A stretch of DNA of 64,000 nt from Apostichopus japonicus (GCF_037975245.1 NC_092579.1:4424001-4488000), one strand, 5' to 3'; shown: positions 26,456-39,300, counted from the first letter of the stretch. The notes: generated by a model not told the origin, from the letters alone. Translations and numbers: made by a program.

Positions 26456-26625
26456 CTGTACACGTGACTCCACAAGGTCCAATCGCATGGCTAGGGCTTC
26501 TCTCGTGAACACATCCGGGTAATGACTGTCATTAAACGCCCTCTCTAGCTCCTCCAGCTGCCAGCCGTTGAAGTTCGTTCGACTTCTTCTTCTCTTGGTA
26601 GAACTATCACTGTCATCCTTGTCGT
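26456..26625 (-). CDS. UNCX: UNCX/UNC-4 homeobox protein, exon 2 (N-terminal three quarters of the homeodomain)
   Basis: A 170-bp internal exon with acceptor TTCCCAG (ending 26626) and donor CAG|GTGAG (from 26455). It encodes an acidic lead-in ([11 protein letters not shown]) then homeodomain positions 1-46, residues 116-161 of the joined protein. Visible diagnostic blocks are RRRSRTNF (positions 1-8), [11 protein letters not shown] (helix 1), [11 protein letters not shown] (helix 2) and LDLVESRVQ (start of helix 3). GWQLEELE and the [20 protein letters not shown] combination are typical of UNC-4/UNCX proteins and not of ARX, OTX or PAX homeodomains. The exon ends in phase 0 after the codon for position 46, the intron site shared by many paired-class homeobox genes. 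It starts with AC, completing the Asp codon begun by exon 1. The ATTC repeat array begins 47 bp beyond the donor, inside intron 2. Confidence 0.95.
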
Positions 26626-28759
26626 CTGGGAAGACAAAATAAGAATAAAACTATTAACGAATATCATCATAAATATTCATTATACTTTCCACAAAAAAAC
26701 ATAAGTATTACGTAATCGTATGGAAAACTGCTCTCTGTAGAGCACCCATTGGTTACCTCGTTACATGTCTTCGTATCTGTATCCAAGCTGCGATCATTAT
26801 TTTATTTAGCATGTTTTGAAATTTTCGGATGAAGGAGTGTTCGCGGACATCGAGTTCTTATGAAGAGTGTATGTATACCGAGTTTCAACTCCATGACGTC
26901 AGATAGTTATGTACACAGTTTTACGTAATTGCCACTGAGTTACGTTATTACAATAACAGGCCAGTATAAACGACAAAATATAACCGACTGAACCAAATGA
27001 AGAATAAACAGAGTTATGATTATTGTCTGCACGGTTTATTTATACGCTAATGATGGTTCTTGTATGCATATGGTATTATGAAGAGTGATTGTGCTCTGTT
27101 TTAGACTTCGTCAGAAATATCAACATTACAAAACCTTCTTGAGTAATAGAGAACATAATGTTAAACTTGATCACAGTAAGACCACACTTAGACCACACCG
27201 TAAGACCTCACATTGTAATATTTTTTTTTGTGATAAAACAATAAATAAACAAACAAACTTATGATGCGTTGTTTTAAAAGATGGAAATTTATCAAACGTG
27301 AAAGCAAAATGGTGCATGCCGTCCGTTACAGGTATATAGTTTCATCGCTCACTGTTATCTCATCCATAAAACGAGTCTGAAATGTTAATTTTATTTTACT
27401 TTTCTTAATTTAAAACACAAAGAGAGAGTAAACTGGCTTCTAAACAGTGACCTGTATTACCATGGGATATTAGTTTCGACTAGTACAACAATAATGAGTA
27501 ATTATCAATGCAAAAATAAAAACAGCTTTTAGCAATCCACTAGATGATATGTATATCTCTTTGGTCATTTTGTGATTGGATTTTTGGGAGATTTTGGCGA
27601 AATAAGGCAGAAAAGAGAAATGTCCTAAACCTATACTTTTGATGAAACCATAACCCGCCACCATATTAATGTTTATGTATGAGATGAACTGTAGCTATAA
27701 ATCTATGTTGCTATCACACGATTATTGTTAACTAAATTATAACCCTATATGAATTGGATGGAAGGGTTATTTTCGCTTCATGCTGCAAAGTCGGAATTTC
27801 TTGATGAAAAATCATTACTGTATTTTCCAGTCATCTTCGGAATGTACACAGTTAATCTTTGATTCCCTTGAATTATCTCATCAAGTCACTGCACGTGGAT
27901 GTCGTACACCTCAATCACTCATCGCAAGTTGTAGGGTTGTAGTCTCGATGTTCGTTAGGACAACCAACTTACAGTTTTCAATGGGACTATATTGCATAGA
28001 TTATTGTAACCAGCTTCCCCCCCCCCTTCCCCACACAACCCTCTTAAAATAAGTAATCGATAAGTAATCTTAAAGTAATCGATACAAACGATATAACACG
28101 TGACCATAAAAAGTAAGTTTTGTAAACAAAAGCTTTAATTGTATTTAAATCCTCTCTTCCACGTACTTTAGGCTGTAGTTAGTTGGTTTCTTTTTCACAA
28201 AATGTTTCGTTTTGAGGATATATTTAAAATTGTCACTACAACTTGACCATACGAAAATCTAAAGTTAGCCTACAGACTGACGTAACGTAATGTGAGGCTG
28301 AAACCAAAGATTATGCATAACTTCACTCAAAGTTCAAACGATTCGAATTGATCAAAAGTTGCATATTAGGTCCCACATTTTCTCCTTGTATATTGTTTTA
28401 TACTGTAGTTGTGTTGTTTTAAGACCTCCAAACTTCCACATTTTCACAACAAAACCTCACAGGAGATGCATATTATCAGTCACCGGAGCTGTGTGTATAA
28501 CCTTTCCATATCTGCAGAAGGCTATTGTTCATTAATATTACACGAACATCTTATCATCAAACTCGGGCCACGTGTCTTTAATTTCGTGCAAGCTGTTTCG
28601 AAACTCCTGTTTCAGTCGATAAGGGGTTTATTTCTTTTCCATATTCAATGTATGGATCATGTCAGACGCTGACATTTCATGATTTGTGAATATAATTGAA
28701 ATATCGCCAGAGGAGTTCTTATCAACTGGCCTTCTCCCCGTGTATTCTTTTATTAATGC

Positions 28760-28761
<2 letters not shown>

Positions 28762-28818
<57 letters not shown>
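28762..28818. repeat. (TA)n microsatellite
   Basis: About 56 bp of alternating TA. Confidence 0.97.
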
Positions 28819-28820
<2 letters not shown>

Positions 28821-28825
28821 GAGTT

Positions 28826-29250
28826 GAACGCGTCAGTGAAAAGCAGTCTGCTCTTCGACAGCTCTGAGATTCAACATGGTCTAGTTGTATGCATGTCAAA
28901 TGTGAAACAATCAACCGTTACTCTCGGGTTCATGTACGCCTGTCTCAGCTCATCATACGCCACATCCATCACGGCTCTTTCCTGCGTTGATCGGAGCTAA
29001 TACTCGTGTAAGGATTGTATAAAACAACCATAAACTCACTTCTGAGACTTCCAAATTAATTTACAGACTCGCGAAACTCCTCCACGCGGGAATTGAATAC
29101 GGTTCTCCTGTCGAATACGAAACTCATCATTGGCACGTATTTGTCTGCGTAAGGTGTGAAGTCCTACACACATAGGACTGCCTGATGCTACCGGAATCCA
29201 CCTCTAGCTCACTTTCTCTTGCCAGCTTTCTGAAAATTAATTTGGTGAAT
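28826..29250. other. Relatively GC-rich unassigned stretch in intron 1
   Basis: Composition departs from the AT-rich surroundings. A minus-strand frame of about 40 codons (around 28875-28998; includes MDVAYDELRQAYMNP) is open, but no splice sites or family match could be supported. It may be regulatory or a decayed sequence. Confidence 0.25.
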
Positions 29251-30414
29251 TGTCGTGAGTGATAGATTGGTTTTCATGGGCAGAGCAGCACGCCTGTTAG
29301 ATTCTTACAAGATGCTACTAAATTATCATTCACGCAAACTCCTGCGGTATTGACAAGAAACCAAGGAGGAAACAAAATAGATCTCAACCGGAAGTAACCG
29401 TTGGATTCATCCTGAAATAACCCTTCAAGGCTTTCTGGGTTTTGTATCTCTGGAAAAGATTAAGATTTAGGTTCATTTAAAACTGTTCCCTTTATCTAGA
29501 AAGAATTATAATCCTTTAAATAAACAATCACAAACAATCAATGTGTCAGGGAAGCATGACACTAAGACCATACAACAAGCCTAATATACAGAATAGCATC
29601 GTATAGTGCTTATGTAGGTTATAGCAAAGTCTTGGAATATCGTCTGTAGATAAACTTGTCGAAAGTATTGTCATAGTATTAAGACTTTCAGATTTTCTTA
29701 GCAGACATAGTGACACATTTGATTGAATCTGCTAGTTTACTAGACTTTTACGCGTAGAGGGTTTAATGAGTATGCCGCCATTAACCTGGCATGTTTAACA
29801 TCATTCTGACATAGTTATGCCTGGTATAGCTACAGTGGTTAACGTACATTATGTTGTGAAATTCAACTTATGGGAATTCGCTATATAGAAAAAGCTAGGC
29901 TACTTGACTCACGCTTAGTCCAAACAGTAGTATTACATAACATTATCCGTTACTTGTGTCTATTGTCATCAGTTCACGTCATTTATTCCACAATGCCGGT
30001 CCCTTTAATATTTTCAGCTCAACTTTGGACAAGTTCAAAAGAGAAAGAAAGCCAATCACAACATAACGGCAAACCACGTAGTAAGGTTATACTTATACAT
30101 GTTTGTCGTGAAATGGGTCTAAATATAATTCATTAAACTGCTATGGGTAGGCCTATGGCAAATGTCAATATGTTCTACATGAGACTTTGCTTATTTTTAG
30201 CTCAAGGGATATTGAAATCGGCGTCTAGACTATTTTGCAAATGCATACGTAAGGTTTACAGTGGGTGAAATGTCAGTTGTGTTGGTATTTCTCAATAAGG
30301 CTATGGCTTGAGGTATTTCACATGTTAGTGTACGTATGACGTAGCCAGACTTCTACTTCAATAAAGCATCGGGTGGGGGTGTGTTCTCCTTTCTTGGTCT
30401 TATATATTACTTAT

Positions 30415-30570
30415 ACAGATACATACATACATACACACGGACGTCCACATATATACATACATCACACATACATTCATGCGTTCATGTGTACATACGTCCA
30501 TTCATATACATGCATACATACATTTGCCACTTTCACACATATATATTAGACATACATACGTACATATTAA
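30415..30570. repeat. Degenerate CATA/ACAT repeat
   Basis: ATACATACATACATACACAC then interrupted ACATA/CATAC units. Confidence 0.85.
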
Positions 30571-31144
30571 CCAACATTATATTCCTACACTGGCAAGATC
30601 TAAACTCTTAAATTGTCCCAGTATTCTACCGAGTGTTAAGGATTAAAGATTGGCCTTCACGGATTGATTAATTTTTGAAACCTTTAACAGCTCCATGTAA
30701 AGTAGTCGTAAGTTGTAACCTTCCTGCCTCCCTAATGGATTTTAATCACGACATATTCTGTTAAATCTGCTCTCAGGAATAAGGAAGAACTCCGTCAAAT
30801 AAGTCTTTCTGTCGAACAGCTCAAGGACGTAAATGTTTCAATAAACAAAAGGATGTCAGGAGAGAAAAGTAGGTTGTCAGTGTTGGGACATGTTGACATT
30901 ACCAATTAAACTGCTTCAAAGATTAACAGATTTAAAAAAGGCGAAATTTTATGCTGAATTTGTCTAATTTCAGTGAAGGGGAGAAGTCAGCATTGGCAGT
31001 TACTGTATATTAACACGAATCACGAACTCAATAAGATATACCCGAAGATCTCCGGAATCAAAGGTTTCATGTATCATTCCTGTGTCTTTTATATATTAAA
31101 ATAAATTAAAACTGTTAGCAAACTGCTTATCGAGAGCCTGTGTA

Positions 31145-31416
31145 AGAGAATGTGTTAAAGTAAGTTGGCCTGACGTTTCGATCCTAGCAGGATCTTCTTC
31201 ATAGGCTGAATGACAAGTAACAGTAACAGAAGGGACAAAAAACACGCATAGAATACAGACAGGTGAATGAGCATGGTGAACACAAAGAGATAGATGTAAG
31301 GGGATTAGTAGACAAGGGATGGAGAGAAGATCTGTTACTGTTACTTGTCATTTAGCCTTTGAAGAAGATCCTGCCAGGATCGAAACGTCAGGCCAACTTA
31401 CTTTTACACATTCTTT
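31145..31416. mobile_element. Foldback element with hammerhead-like cores in its arms
   Basis: Two ~86-bp arms (31145-31230 and 31331-31416) are inverted repeats differing at about five positions, separated by ~100 bp. Each arm, read outward, contains GAAGAAGATCCTGCYAGGATC followed by GAAACGTCAGGCC. The TGAAGA / 7-bp stem / CGAAAC order resembles the core of the hammerhead ribozymes known from Penelope-like retroelement terminal repeats. The position expected to be C3 is T or A in the two arms, so activity is doubtful. Confidence 0.6.
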
Positions 31417-31997
31417 TATATATTATAGTCGAAACAATTTAAGAAAAAGAAATAACTTTCCATAATATACAGTGTTATTGTCTTCAATAATTATAATAAT
31501 TATTTATCCCATGATTCTCACGACGAAAACAAAAACCATTTCGAAGTATTCTGTGAAACGTAATCTTGATTAAAATTGTACTATAGTGTGAAGAATCAGT
31601 TGTTTCCAGTGAAACTTTGACCAATAGACTCTAATATTCTGTATATTACCGGAAAAGATATTTGCTCTCTTCCGGGAAGATACACTTCAAATACGTTTGC
31701 TTCATTTCATTATCCTCTTATTGATTTGTCCCAATATGGGATAAATTTGGATTTTTTGTTTATTCTTTAGGTCTTTATGCTATAGATAGACTCATAAATC
31801 AAACTCTATCTTAAAATGAATCAATTCTTAATCCAAGGCTCTCTGTTTGGAGTTTACAGATTTCACCAGGATCAACAACTACATCATGTTTAAATCAATT
31901 CAAGTTCTACCAGCGTATGGTTTATCTCTTTTCATGCATATAATGAAATAAAAAAATGTATGTTAAAATTGATCCTCACTTTCACAGTAGTAACACG

Positions 31998-32592
31998 TTA
32001 AGAGAATACCCCGTTGGCTGAAGTAGACTGCACTAACAACAACAGCAATCAAATGTTGGGAACTTCTTGCATTTTTTGAGGTCATCGTGACCCTCATAGA
32101 ATCTTGTTTGACGAAGATAAAATAATTTTCAAATTTGGTGATATTTTTGTGAAAGCATCTGGCAACAGCGGAACGCATGACGTCATCACTGCAGTTCAGT
32201 TGAAAAATGTTTTTGTTTCTCTTGATAATTGTAACTCACTGATTCAGAGAGGAAGATAACAATTCTTCAAATATGTTGTATTTTGATGAAATTCTTGATA
32301 CAATGAAACAATGAAAAGCGAAGCAAATTTTCCAAAAGTATCACACGTTCAAGGATAAATCAACAAAGATGTTATAGAAGGGAAATACGGCATTTTGAAC
32401 AACATTGGCCCTGGTGACGTCACAAATCTACTTGTGATCAACTTACTGAATGAATCAAGGGGTTTGGCCAGTCCAGATATTCCTACGCACTTTGTAGATA
32501 TCCACGAATATAGATCCAAGATGAGAGTAAAGTTTCAACAATGAAAATGTGTTCAATTTAATGTTTGGTATTGCAAGCAGAATTCCTCTAAG
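31998..32592. mobile_element. Non-autonomous TIR element, copy 2 (~595 bp, intron 1)
   Basis: Same order of landmarks as the 8.7-9.3 kb element: AAATTTGGTGATATTTTTG at about 32133, TGACGTCATCA at 32179, TTCAAGGATAAATCAAC, ATTTTGAACAACA and a conserved GAATGAATCAAGG block. The ends are more diverged than in copy 1 (left GAATACCCCGTTGGCTG, right CAGAATTCCTCTAAG). The near-equal length supports shared origin as whole elements. Confidence 0.55.
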
Positions 32593-33060
32593 CGTAAGCA
32601 ATTGGGTATGCCTATGAAGAAGTGATAATCCAAGGTTTAATCTAATATCAATATCATATTCATTACAATGTTTATCTTTTCAAAATCTTTCTGTGCGACT
32701 GAAAAAAATCTCTCTATGCCCATGTACAGTGTCAATTCTATAAGTGAAGTTTTTCCACCACGTATCGACGTCCTCCGTACAAATGTTAGTGATTAATATT
32801 TAACACCACTATGAAAGTAATTAAAAAAAAAAATACAATTAAATATCAAAATGATTAGATGAATGACACATACTATGAATAAATAAAAACATCTAGAAAG
32901 ATCTTAATATTCTAAATATGACAGATGTGAAGATGGTTAAATCTCCAGATATGCAATTGTATCTTACTCTCTGTTAATATTTGGACTGAAAATCATAAAG
33001 TCTTTTGGGATAATGAATGGTATAATATTTGTCATCTGGAAAAAAAGATGTATAGGTGAA

Positions 33061-33077
33061 AATAGCTTCGAGCTATT
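33061..33077. repeat. Short hairpin AATAGCT-TCG-AGCTATT
   Basis: Perfect 7-bp stem with 3-nt loop, 24 bp before the CACGTG tandem palindrome. Confidence 0.6.
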
Positions 33078-33101
33078 TCTCCGGCGCGCGGCTGCAAAAG
33101 T

Positions 33102-33147
33102 GTGTCACTATCATGTGACACACTGTGTCACTATCACGTGACACACT
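33102..33147. repeat. Two tandem 23-bp palindromic units with E-box
   Basis: GTGTCACTATCAYGTGACACACT occurs twice head to tail, differing by one base (CATGTG in the first, CACGTG in the second). Each unit is itself near-palindromic (GTGTCA...TGACAC). Confidence 0.85.
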
Positions 33148-34975
33148 GTTAGTATGAGTACAACAGTATGAGTTTGAGTAAAAGTATAATTCCACTTAGT
33201 ATAACGACTACCATGCTATAATCGTGAGCACAAGAACTCAATTTTTGCACTAAAGTTCTTTTGACTGGATTCCAAGTTCATCGAGGACGAGTACAAACTC
33301 ATGCGAGCGAGTACACGCAACAATGCTTACATACTAAGCGTGATTACAATTATAATAACAATTTCTCAGTTATTTTTTTATATTTTTATTCAATTAATGT
33401 ACAGTTGCGAGCATGAATTTAAGTAAAACGATAACACACACCCACGTAAACTTATGTCGAACAAATCGCCTTATTTCTATGATAGAATGGCATTTATAGA
33501 TTGGATCGCTTGAGATCATAACCAAGAAAAAAGGTGGCGAATTGTATCAAATAGAGTCCTCTAACGTCTTCAAAATATATGTGGAACAACTATTTCAATA
33601 ACAATACGGGAACGTTGAATAAAGTTTCATAATGTATTTTTAGCGAGAAAAAAAAGGTTTATTGAAAGTTAATTTTGTTATTATTCATGGCTAAATTCCT
33701 TTTCCACTAATTTTGCATGTTTAAATAAATCACGCGAAACCATTTTCGCTGAAATGTACTCGTTTTTGGCAAGATTTTAAGATCCCTTTGAGAAAATGGA
33801 TCATTCCGTAACCTTGATCAAAATAAAGGCCAAATCACAACCTGAAAGATGAAAACCTGTTCATAAATCCACCCTCATCGCCGCGATGATATTTAGGGCG
33901 AATAATTTGCTAGTTAATATACTCATCAATTCAATCAAACTAATTATTAAATAATAAAAAGTCATCACCATTATCATTATTATCGTTATGCAGGGTTTCA
34001 TTCCATTTTGATACTTACATCTCTTTAATTAAAGTTATCAATAGAAAAATTAACTTAAAAAAAATTAATTTACGAAGTATGACAGAATTGAAAATAATTA
34101 TCTGGTGACACAATTCATATTACAATTTCAAATTTTGACCCGAAAACTTAAAGTGATAATTATGTAAATGATCGATGTATGGGATTTTCAAGGTTGCAAT
34201 TTCATTTTAGAAGAAAAATACATACAGAAAGCTAAATATTTTTTCGAAACTTGCTTTTTTTGAGCTAAACAAGTACTGAAATTACCTTGTTTTGTTCTGA
34301 ACACGACAGGCTGTGAGTTGAAAAATTACTTGAACTTTTTGATGTGACCTACTTTTCGAATCTTGTTTGAGGGGCCAATAAGGGTATACAACGGTGTAGA
34401 CAATAACCAAACATATGAATAATTCAAAAACAGGCCCTTTTAAAAGATAAATCTATCTGCGTGCGTCTCTTTAAATGTCAATATTTTTTTTTTTCAATTT
34501 TAAGTGATCGTAAATGGTAAGGCCACACTGTTTTTGGAGATTTCTATCTCAGACTATGTATTTCTTATTCACGCAACGAGTTTATAGTTAACAATTGAAT
34601 CCACTCATTAATAATGTGGATATTTAAAATGAACAATATGGTTACAATATTCATCTTAACGATAGTGTTTATGTTAATTAAATACGTTGCAATTGTCTAA
34701 ACGTATTGCTTCATGAAGTTGGCTTGTCTACAAGACATACTGATTTCCCAGTTAAGTAACATGTAAGCAACGTAAAACTGTAAAGTAGATTTACTGTCAC
34801 ATACTATTTGGTTGTCTATGATTTCTGTACACGCAGACAAAAGGAAATCTGAATTATCCAAATATGTCATTATGTCATTTAAAAAGAAAAGGAAATTGAT
34901 AAAAAGTTTACTATTCAGACAAAGTGATATTTGAAAGACTGTATCTGAATGATCCTCGTCAATTGATAGTATAGA

Positions 34976-35096
34976 TAATATATATAAATATATATACATA
35001 TATGTATGTATATATATATCTATATATATATCTATATATATATATATATATCTATATATATATCTATATCTATATATATATCTATATATATATATA

Positions 35097-35161
<65 letters not shown>

Positions 35162-35200
35162 ATACATTTATAGATTTATATATTTATATATATATATTGT
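34976..35200. repeat. (TA)n with TATATC interruptions
   Basis: About 225 bp; CTATATATATAT units then a pure TA tract. Confidence 0.96.
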
Positions 35201-35444
35201 AAATTTACAACAACAAAGAAAATTAATTTGTACGTTAAATAGTGTAGTAGAATCATATAGAGCAAATGTTAAGGGAACAACTCGTATATTTAAGACAATA
35301 ATAAATCTAATTGCGTCACCTTCAATGACAAATTTAATGTTTCTTTCACTTGAAAATGGAAAGGATAGTTAAAGCATTTTTTTTAATCATTGGTCAGAAA
35401 TTTGACCCAAACCAATGAGAATTCTTTACACTTCGATTTGAAAT

Positions 35445-35590
35445 AATAATAAAAATGATAGAAATAATAATAATGATAATAATGATGATAATACTACAAA
35501 TAATAGAAAAATAAATACATAAATAAATAATAATAATAGTCATAATAATAATAATAATAAAAAATAATAATATAATAAATAATTATAATT
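35445..35590. repeat. (AAT)n-type repeat
   Basis: Imperfect AATAAT/ATGATA units. Confidence 0.9.
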
Positions 35591-36339
35591 ATATTGAAAA
35601 TAATTGGCTGTACTTAATTATGATTGTTTTCAGTTTAATCTTAATGGTCGCCCAGACATGTTGTTAGCTATCATGTTGATAAAATCAAATCGTGAAATTA
35701 TTTAACGCTATTTACATTTTTAGTCCCTATTTGAGATATTAATTGGTGTATATAGTAATGGCATCTTATGGATAGCATTGTTTTGGAGTGTTAGGCATAT
35801 CAGTAAGAAATGTCTAAAATCATCGCAAAATGTTGGCAAAGTCATTGACATTTCAATCAACCACAAAGTTACATAAATATTGATATTTTTTTTAATATAT
35901 ATATATTTTCCTGTTGCAAGCAGTTGTTAATTTATTGCAAGTTTGCAAGCTGTCATTGAATAAAATAGATTGCCTTTTATGATAACGATGGACCTGACTT
36001 CTTAAAAAAAAAAAGTTTTTTGGATAGTGTGTGGTCGATCGTTAAAACATCTCAAGTTATAAAATTTGTCTATTTCTCAGCATATCATTCTTTTCTTTTT
36101 GGTGTGATTTTTTTTGGTGACGAGAAAGACATATCTTGATATCGAAATGAAATGAACTAAAAATTCGGAAGATACTCACTAAAATGGATGATTTTTGTTT
36201 TGTGTTTTTTTAGCAGTCAATCTTAAATTATTCAAGTTAGGTTTTCATTGTCGTTTAATATGGTACCATGCTCTGATCGCGTGCTCTCTCAAATTCAAGG
36301 TGAAACACTAACAAAATGTTTTCTCAAGCTGTGATAACC

Positions 36340-36432
36340 TATGGAGAAAGCCTTGAAAGAGGGCTACCGTAGGAGTTGACCCGCTGTTTTCTCGCCGCGT
36401 GGTCCCCTTGCTTGTGACGTGAAGACACCGTT
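36340..36432. other. Short GC-rich patch in intron 1
   Basis: About 90 bp (CTACCGTAGG, CTCGCCGCGTGG, GTGACGTGAAG) standing out from AT-rich flanks 1.6 kb from exon 1; no gene recognised, possibly regulatory. Confidence 0.2.
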
Positions 36433-37984
36433 TATATTCTTCTTCTACTTATTATATTTTTTGTTGTTTAATAAGTCCAAAAAAGGAATTAATACATTTT
36501 CCTGCGTAAATATTTTATTTAATGGAATATCACGCAGACATCGTGTGTAATTGATAGATAATAATTAAATACAATTGATTTCTCAACGACGAGAGAAAAA
36601 TTGAATACGATAAGATTTATAAGCTAGCTTTGTGGTCGTAAATTTCAGTATCTTTGAATAATTCTAAGACGATGAGACGCGCAGACACAGCTTGATATAT
36701 AGTTTATAGTCTTAAGTATATATATACTATCAATTTATACTTTGTTATACACTCGATCACAAAGAAGCTGGAATACATGTGGTTTGTCATATCTTATATC
36801 GCAATGGGTTTTGTGGATGTTTACAAGAGCATACTGTTGTGAAACTTGATAATAAACATACTATCTAACCAATATACGTTGTTGTTGTTTACGATTTCTT
36901 TAATTCATCTATTTATGATCTTTTAAACATCAATTTTTACAGAATTTGGTTCTATGATAAATTTTTACACAAAACTTGTCCAATAGATTCTATTTTAAAT
37001 ACTGCTTTTTGTTAATTGATTTAGAGAAAATATTAATATTCTAAGAAATCTTTAGAGACATTTATGGGTTAGAAAGATTGTTAACAAAATCTGTGAGCAA
37101 AATTGATGTTTTGTGATTTTTTTCAATAGTTGGTGTATTCAGCCCAATTGCCAGAAAGAAAAGTAATGCTTCACTTGTTAATGTAAACATGTACAAGGAC
37201 TATAATTGTATTAGCAAATAGATCTTGTCATAATATCGTAAAATTAAAAACAAAGCTGCAGAAGATCTTTGAGAAATTAGATATAGTCTGGATAATTAGA
37301 TGATTCAAAATGATTTAATATCTTAAAGAAACCATAAAATTATTCTAATATACGTTTTTATATGATGTTGGTACGGTATGGATCGTGGACAGTCAAAGCC
37401 TTTCTATAGACATGAAATACGATATTGCATTCACAACTAAACCAAATATTCTATGAATTACGATTTCAATTTATTTGATTTTTTCTTCTGATAAATGTGA
37501 ACATAATTTCTTTCTTTTGGAGACAACACTAATTTTTACAAATTGTTGGTCAGATTTTGCAATATTTACAAGCAAACTTGACTATACTTATGTAACGTGT
37601 AGATTAGTTATACAAATAAAGAGAATTAGTAATGTAGTTTTTTTTTTGGATACCTCAAGCACGTATGCTTTTATTATTATTATTAATTTTTATTAACTCA
37701 TAAAACTGATCTCTTTATTTAAATTTATAACCATAACTACATTTTATATATTGATCGAACGAAAAAATAGTCAGATTAAACTTTGATTTTAATTATTTCA
37801 TGGATCAAATCTATCGTTGTAGTATATTTCCCATTGTTTTAAAGGTCTTCCTTATGTGAATAAGTCTATAGTGACTTACAATGTAAAGTAAAAATATGAA
37901 ATACCAATAAGCAGCGTATTTGATACAAAAAAAGGTCCCCTTCCCCACCCCCATTAGTTTTTAGTATTGTAAAGTAAATCTTAC

Positions 37985-38297
37985 CGCATTTATCGGAGCA
38001 CTCGACGTCTTCTTTATCTGTATCCCCCTCTCCTAGAGATAATACCCCTGTTAATTCTTTGCCCCCTGTAGCTGAACTAGTCGGTGAGGCAGCGAAACTC
38101 CGTCCTGTCTCCGCTGGGAGGGCAACAGGTGGTGGGGGTAACACCATCGAAGGGGAGAAATCCATTGTGTTCTTAAACGCTGGCAAGGAAGCCGGGAAAG
38201 AACAGGTAAAGGCATTGTTAGGCGACGACTCCTTCAGCGGGTTCACATGAGTTGTACCGTTATTCTCCATGTCTTTGCACTGTTCAGACTCCAACAT
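37985..38297 (-). CDS. UNCX: UNCX/UNC-4 homeobox protein, coding exon 1 (residues 1-104 plus one base)
   Basis: First coding exon of the UNC-4-type homeobox gene, read on the minus strand. The chosen ATG (38297-38295) gives a protein starting MLESEQCKDMENN; an in-frame TGA lies 11 codons upstream with no other ATG between, and the -3 base is A. A second ATG at codon 10 (38270-38268) has a stronger context (G at -3 and +4) and could be used instead. The exon encodes a low-complexity N-terminus with a proline run (about residues 60-63), a Ser/Thr/Ala stretch and an acidic end (GDTDKEDVEC). No known domain is visible. It ends TGC-G followed by the donor GTAAG at 37984, a phase 1 junction whose G joins AC of exon 2 to give GAC (Asp). 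Assignment to UNCX rests on the in-phase join to the homeodomain exons, not on this sequence alone. The plus-strand reading frame over the same DNA is a shadow. Confidence 0.8.
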
Positions 38298-39300
38298 CTT
38301 TATGACACGTACCAAAAATGTTTTCTCTCAGTTTAGCAACCGTTTCGGTGTCATCCGAGAAGAAATGTCAGCAACAAAATCGAAAGATAAAGCCCCAAAA
38401 AAGAACGACGGTGGAAAAAGTCTCGACAATTTCTTGTCAAAAGATCCCAGTTCACTCTTTCATCAAGCACTGTTGTCTTCTTTTCAGAAAATACACAATT
38501 CAAATATTAAGCAGAAAATAAATGACAAATTTTGTATTCTGTATTCTTCCAAACTAAAAAAAGAAAATTTAACCCCTACTTGATTCCAGAAAAGTTCTCT
38601 CTAAAGTAGGTAACAGAGAGAGAAGAAAATCACTGGTGATGGTTTCGTCTATAAGTTTTGTTGTACAGGGTCAACGGGTTATTCAGTATAGACACTGTAA
38701 CACATACCTACTAAGAGCTTGTTTCCAACAGGAAGCAAGTTTTTCAACTCGTGAACCTTAACGCTCGCTGGGTTTTTAATTCTGAGGGTAAGGCTACTCA
38801 GTATATTTGTTAATGAAGAGCAACAGTGCCGCTTATGTTGACTTTATCGCTGAATAGATTAACGCTCATTCAAACCCACTCTTCACTTACAGAATAACAA
38901 CTAAGGTAGTCCAATCTCTCCGGGGAGAACTTCTCAGCCAATAACAACGTTTGTGATAGAAAGCTCTTAATGAACCGTGTAAGACCATGCCTCATTGGTT
39001 AATTTAGCCCGAAAGGTTACAAGTCTTCGCACGCTTGCGCATTCCGAAAACGCTCGCTCTCCTCGGCGTTCCAACGTATGGAGAAGAAACACTGAAACAG
39101 AAAAAGTGTGTAAAGGGAGTGTGCGATTTATTGGTTTGGACTTCAAGAAAAGGAGCAAATGTTATGAATATTTAATAGTCTCGTCGGGCTCCGGTTTTTT
39201 GGCGTATACTCTATATCCGAAAAGAAGCAAAGTCAAGGAAATTGCTTTTGCGTATAATTAGCATATTAGGACACAGATTTGGCAAACTATTCATACTTAA
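38298..39300 (-). promoter_or_regulatory. Presumed UNCX 5' UTR and promoter region
   Basis: About 1 kb upstream of the start codon is free of simple repeats except short runs and is less AT-rich around 38.88-39.09 kb, with several CpGs and a TTGCGCAT sequence near 39.03 kb. A CCAAT box on the minus strand sits at 38994-38998. A TAATTAG homeodomain site lies at about 39256-39262. No convincing TATA box or initiator could be fixed, so the transcription start is unknown; the assignment is positional. Confidence 0.35.

Larger units (their letters stand above)
26626..37984 (-). other. UNCX intron 1 (11.4 kb)
   Basis: Phase 1 intron between the N-terminal exon and the homeodomain exon. It holds a (TA)n array at 28.76 kb, a relatively GC-rich stretch at 28.83-29.25 kb, CATA-type repeats at 30.4 kb, a foldback element at 31.14-31.42 kb, the second copy of the ~590-bp TIR element at about 32.0-32.6 kb, the CACGTG tandem palindrome at 33.1 kb, and (TA)n/(AAT)n at 34.98-35.6 kb. 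No coding exon recognised. Confidence 0.82.

Noticed and set aside
26461-26470. CACGTGAC in exon 2 as a regulatory E-box
   Set aside because: It is fixed by the codons for the SRVQ region of the homeodomain, so no regulatory meaning is claimed.
31345-31400. Active hammerhead ribozyme
   Set aside because: The C3-equivalent position is not C in either arm, and an extra A separates the core from stem II; only a resemblance is claimed.
38059-38583. Plus-strand open frames over and beyond UNCX exon 1
   Set aside because: Shadows of the minus-strand coding exon and its 5' flank; no splice or start support.
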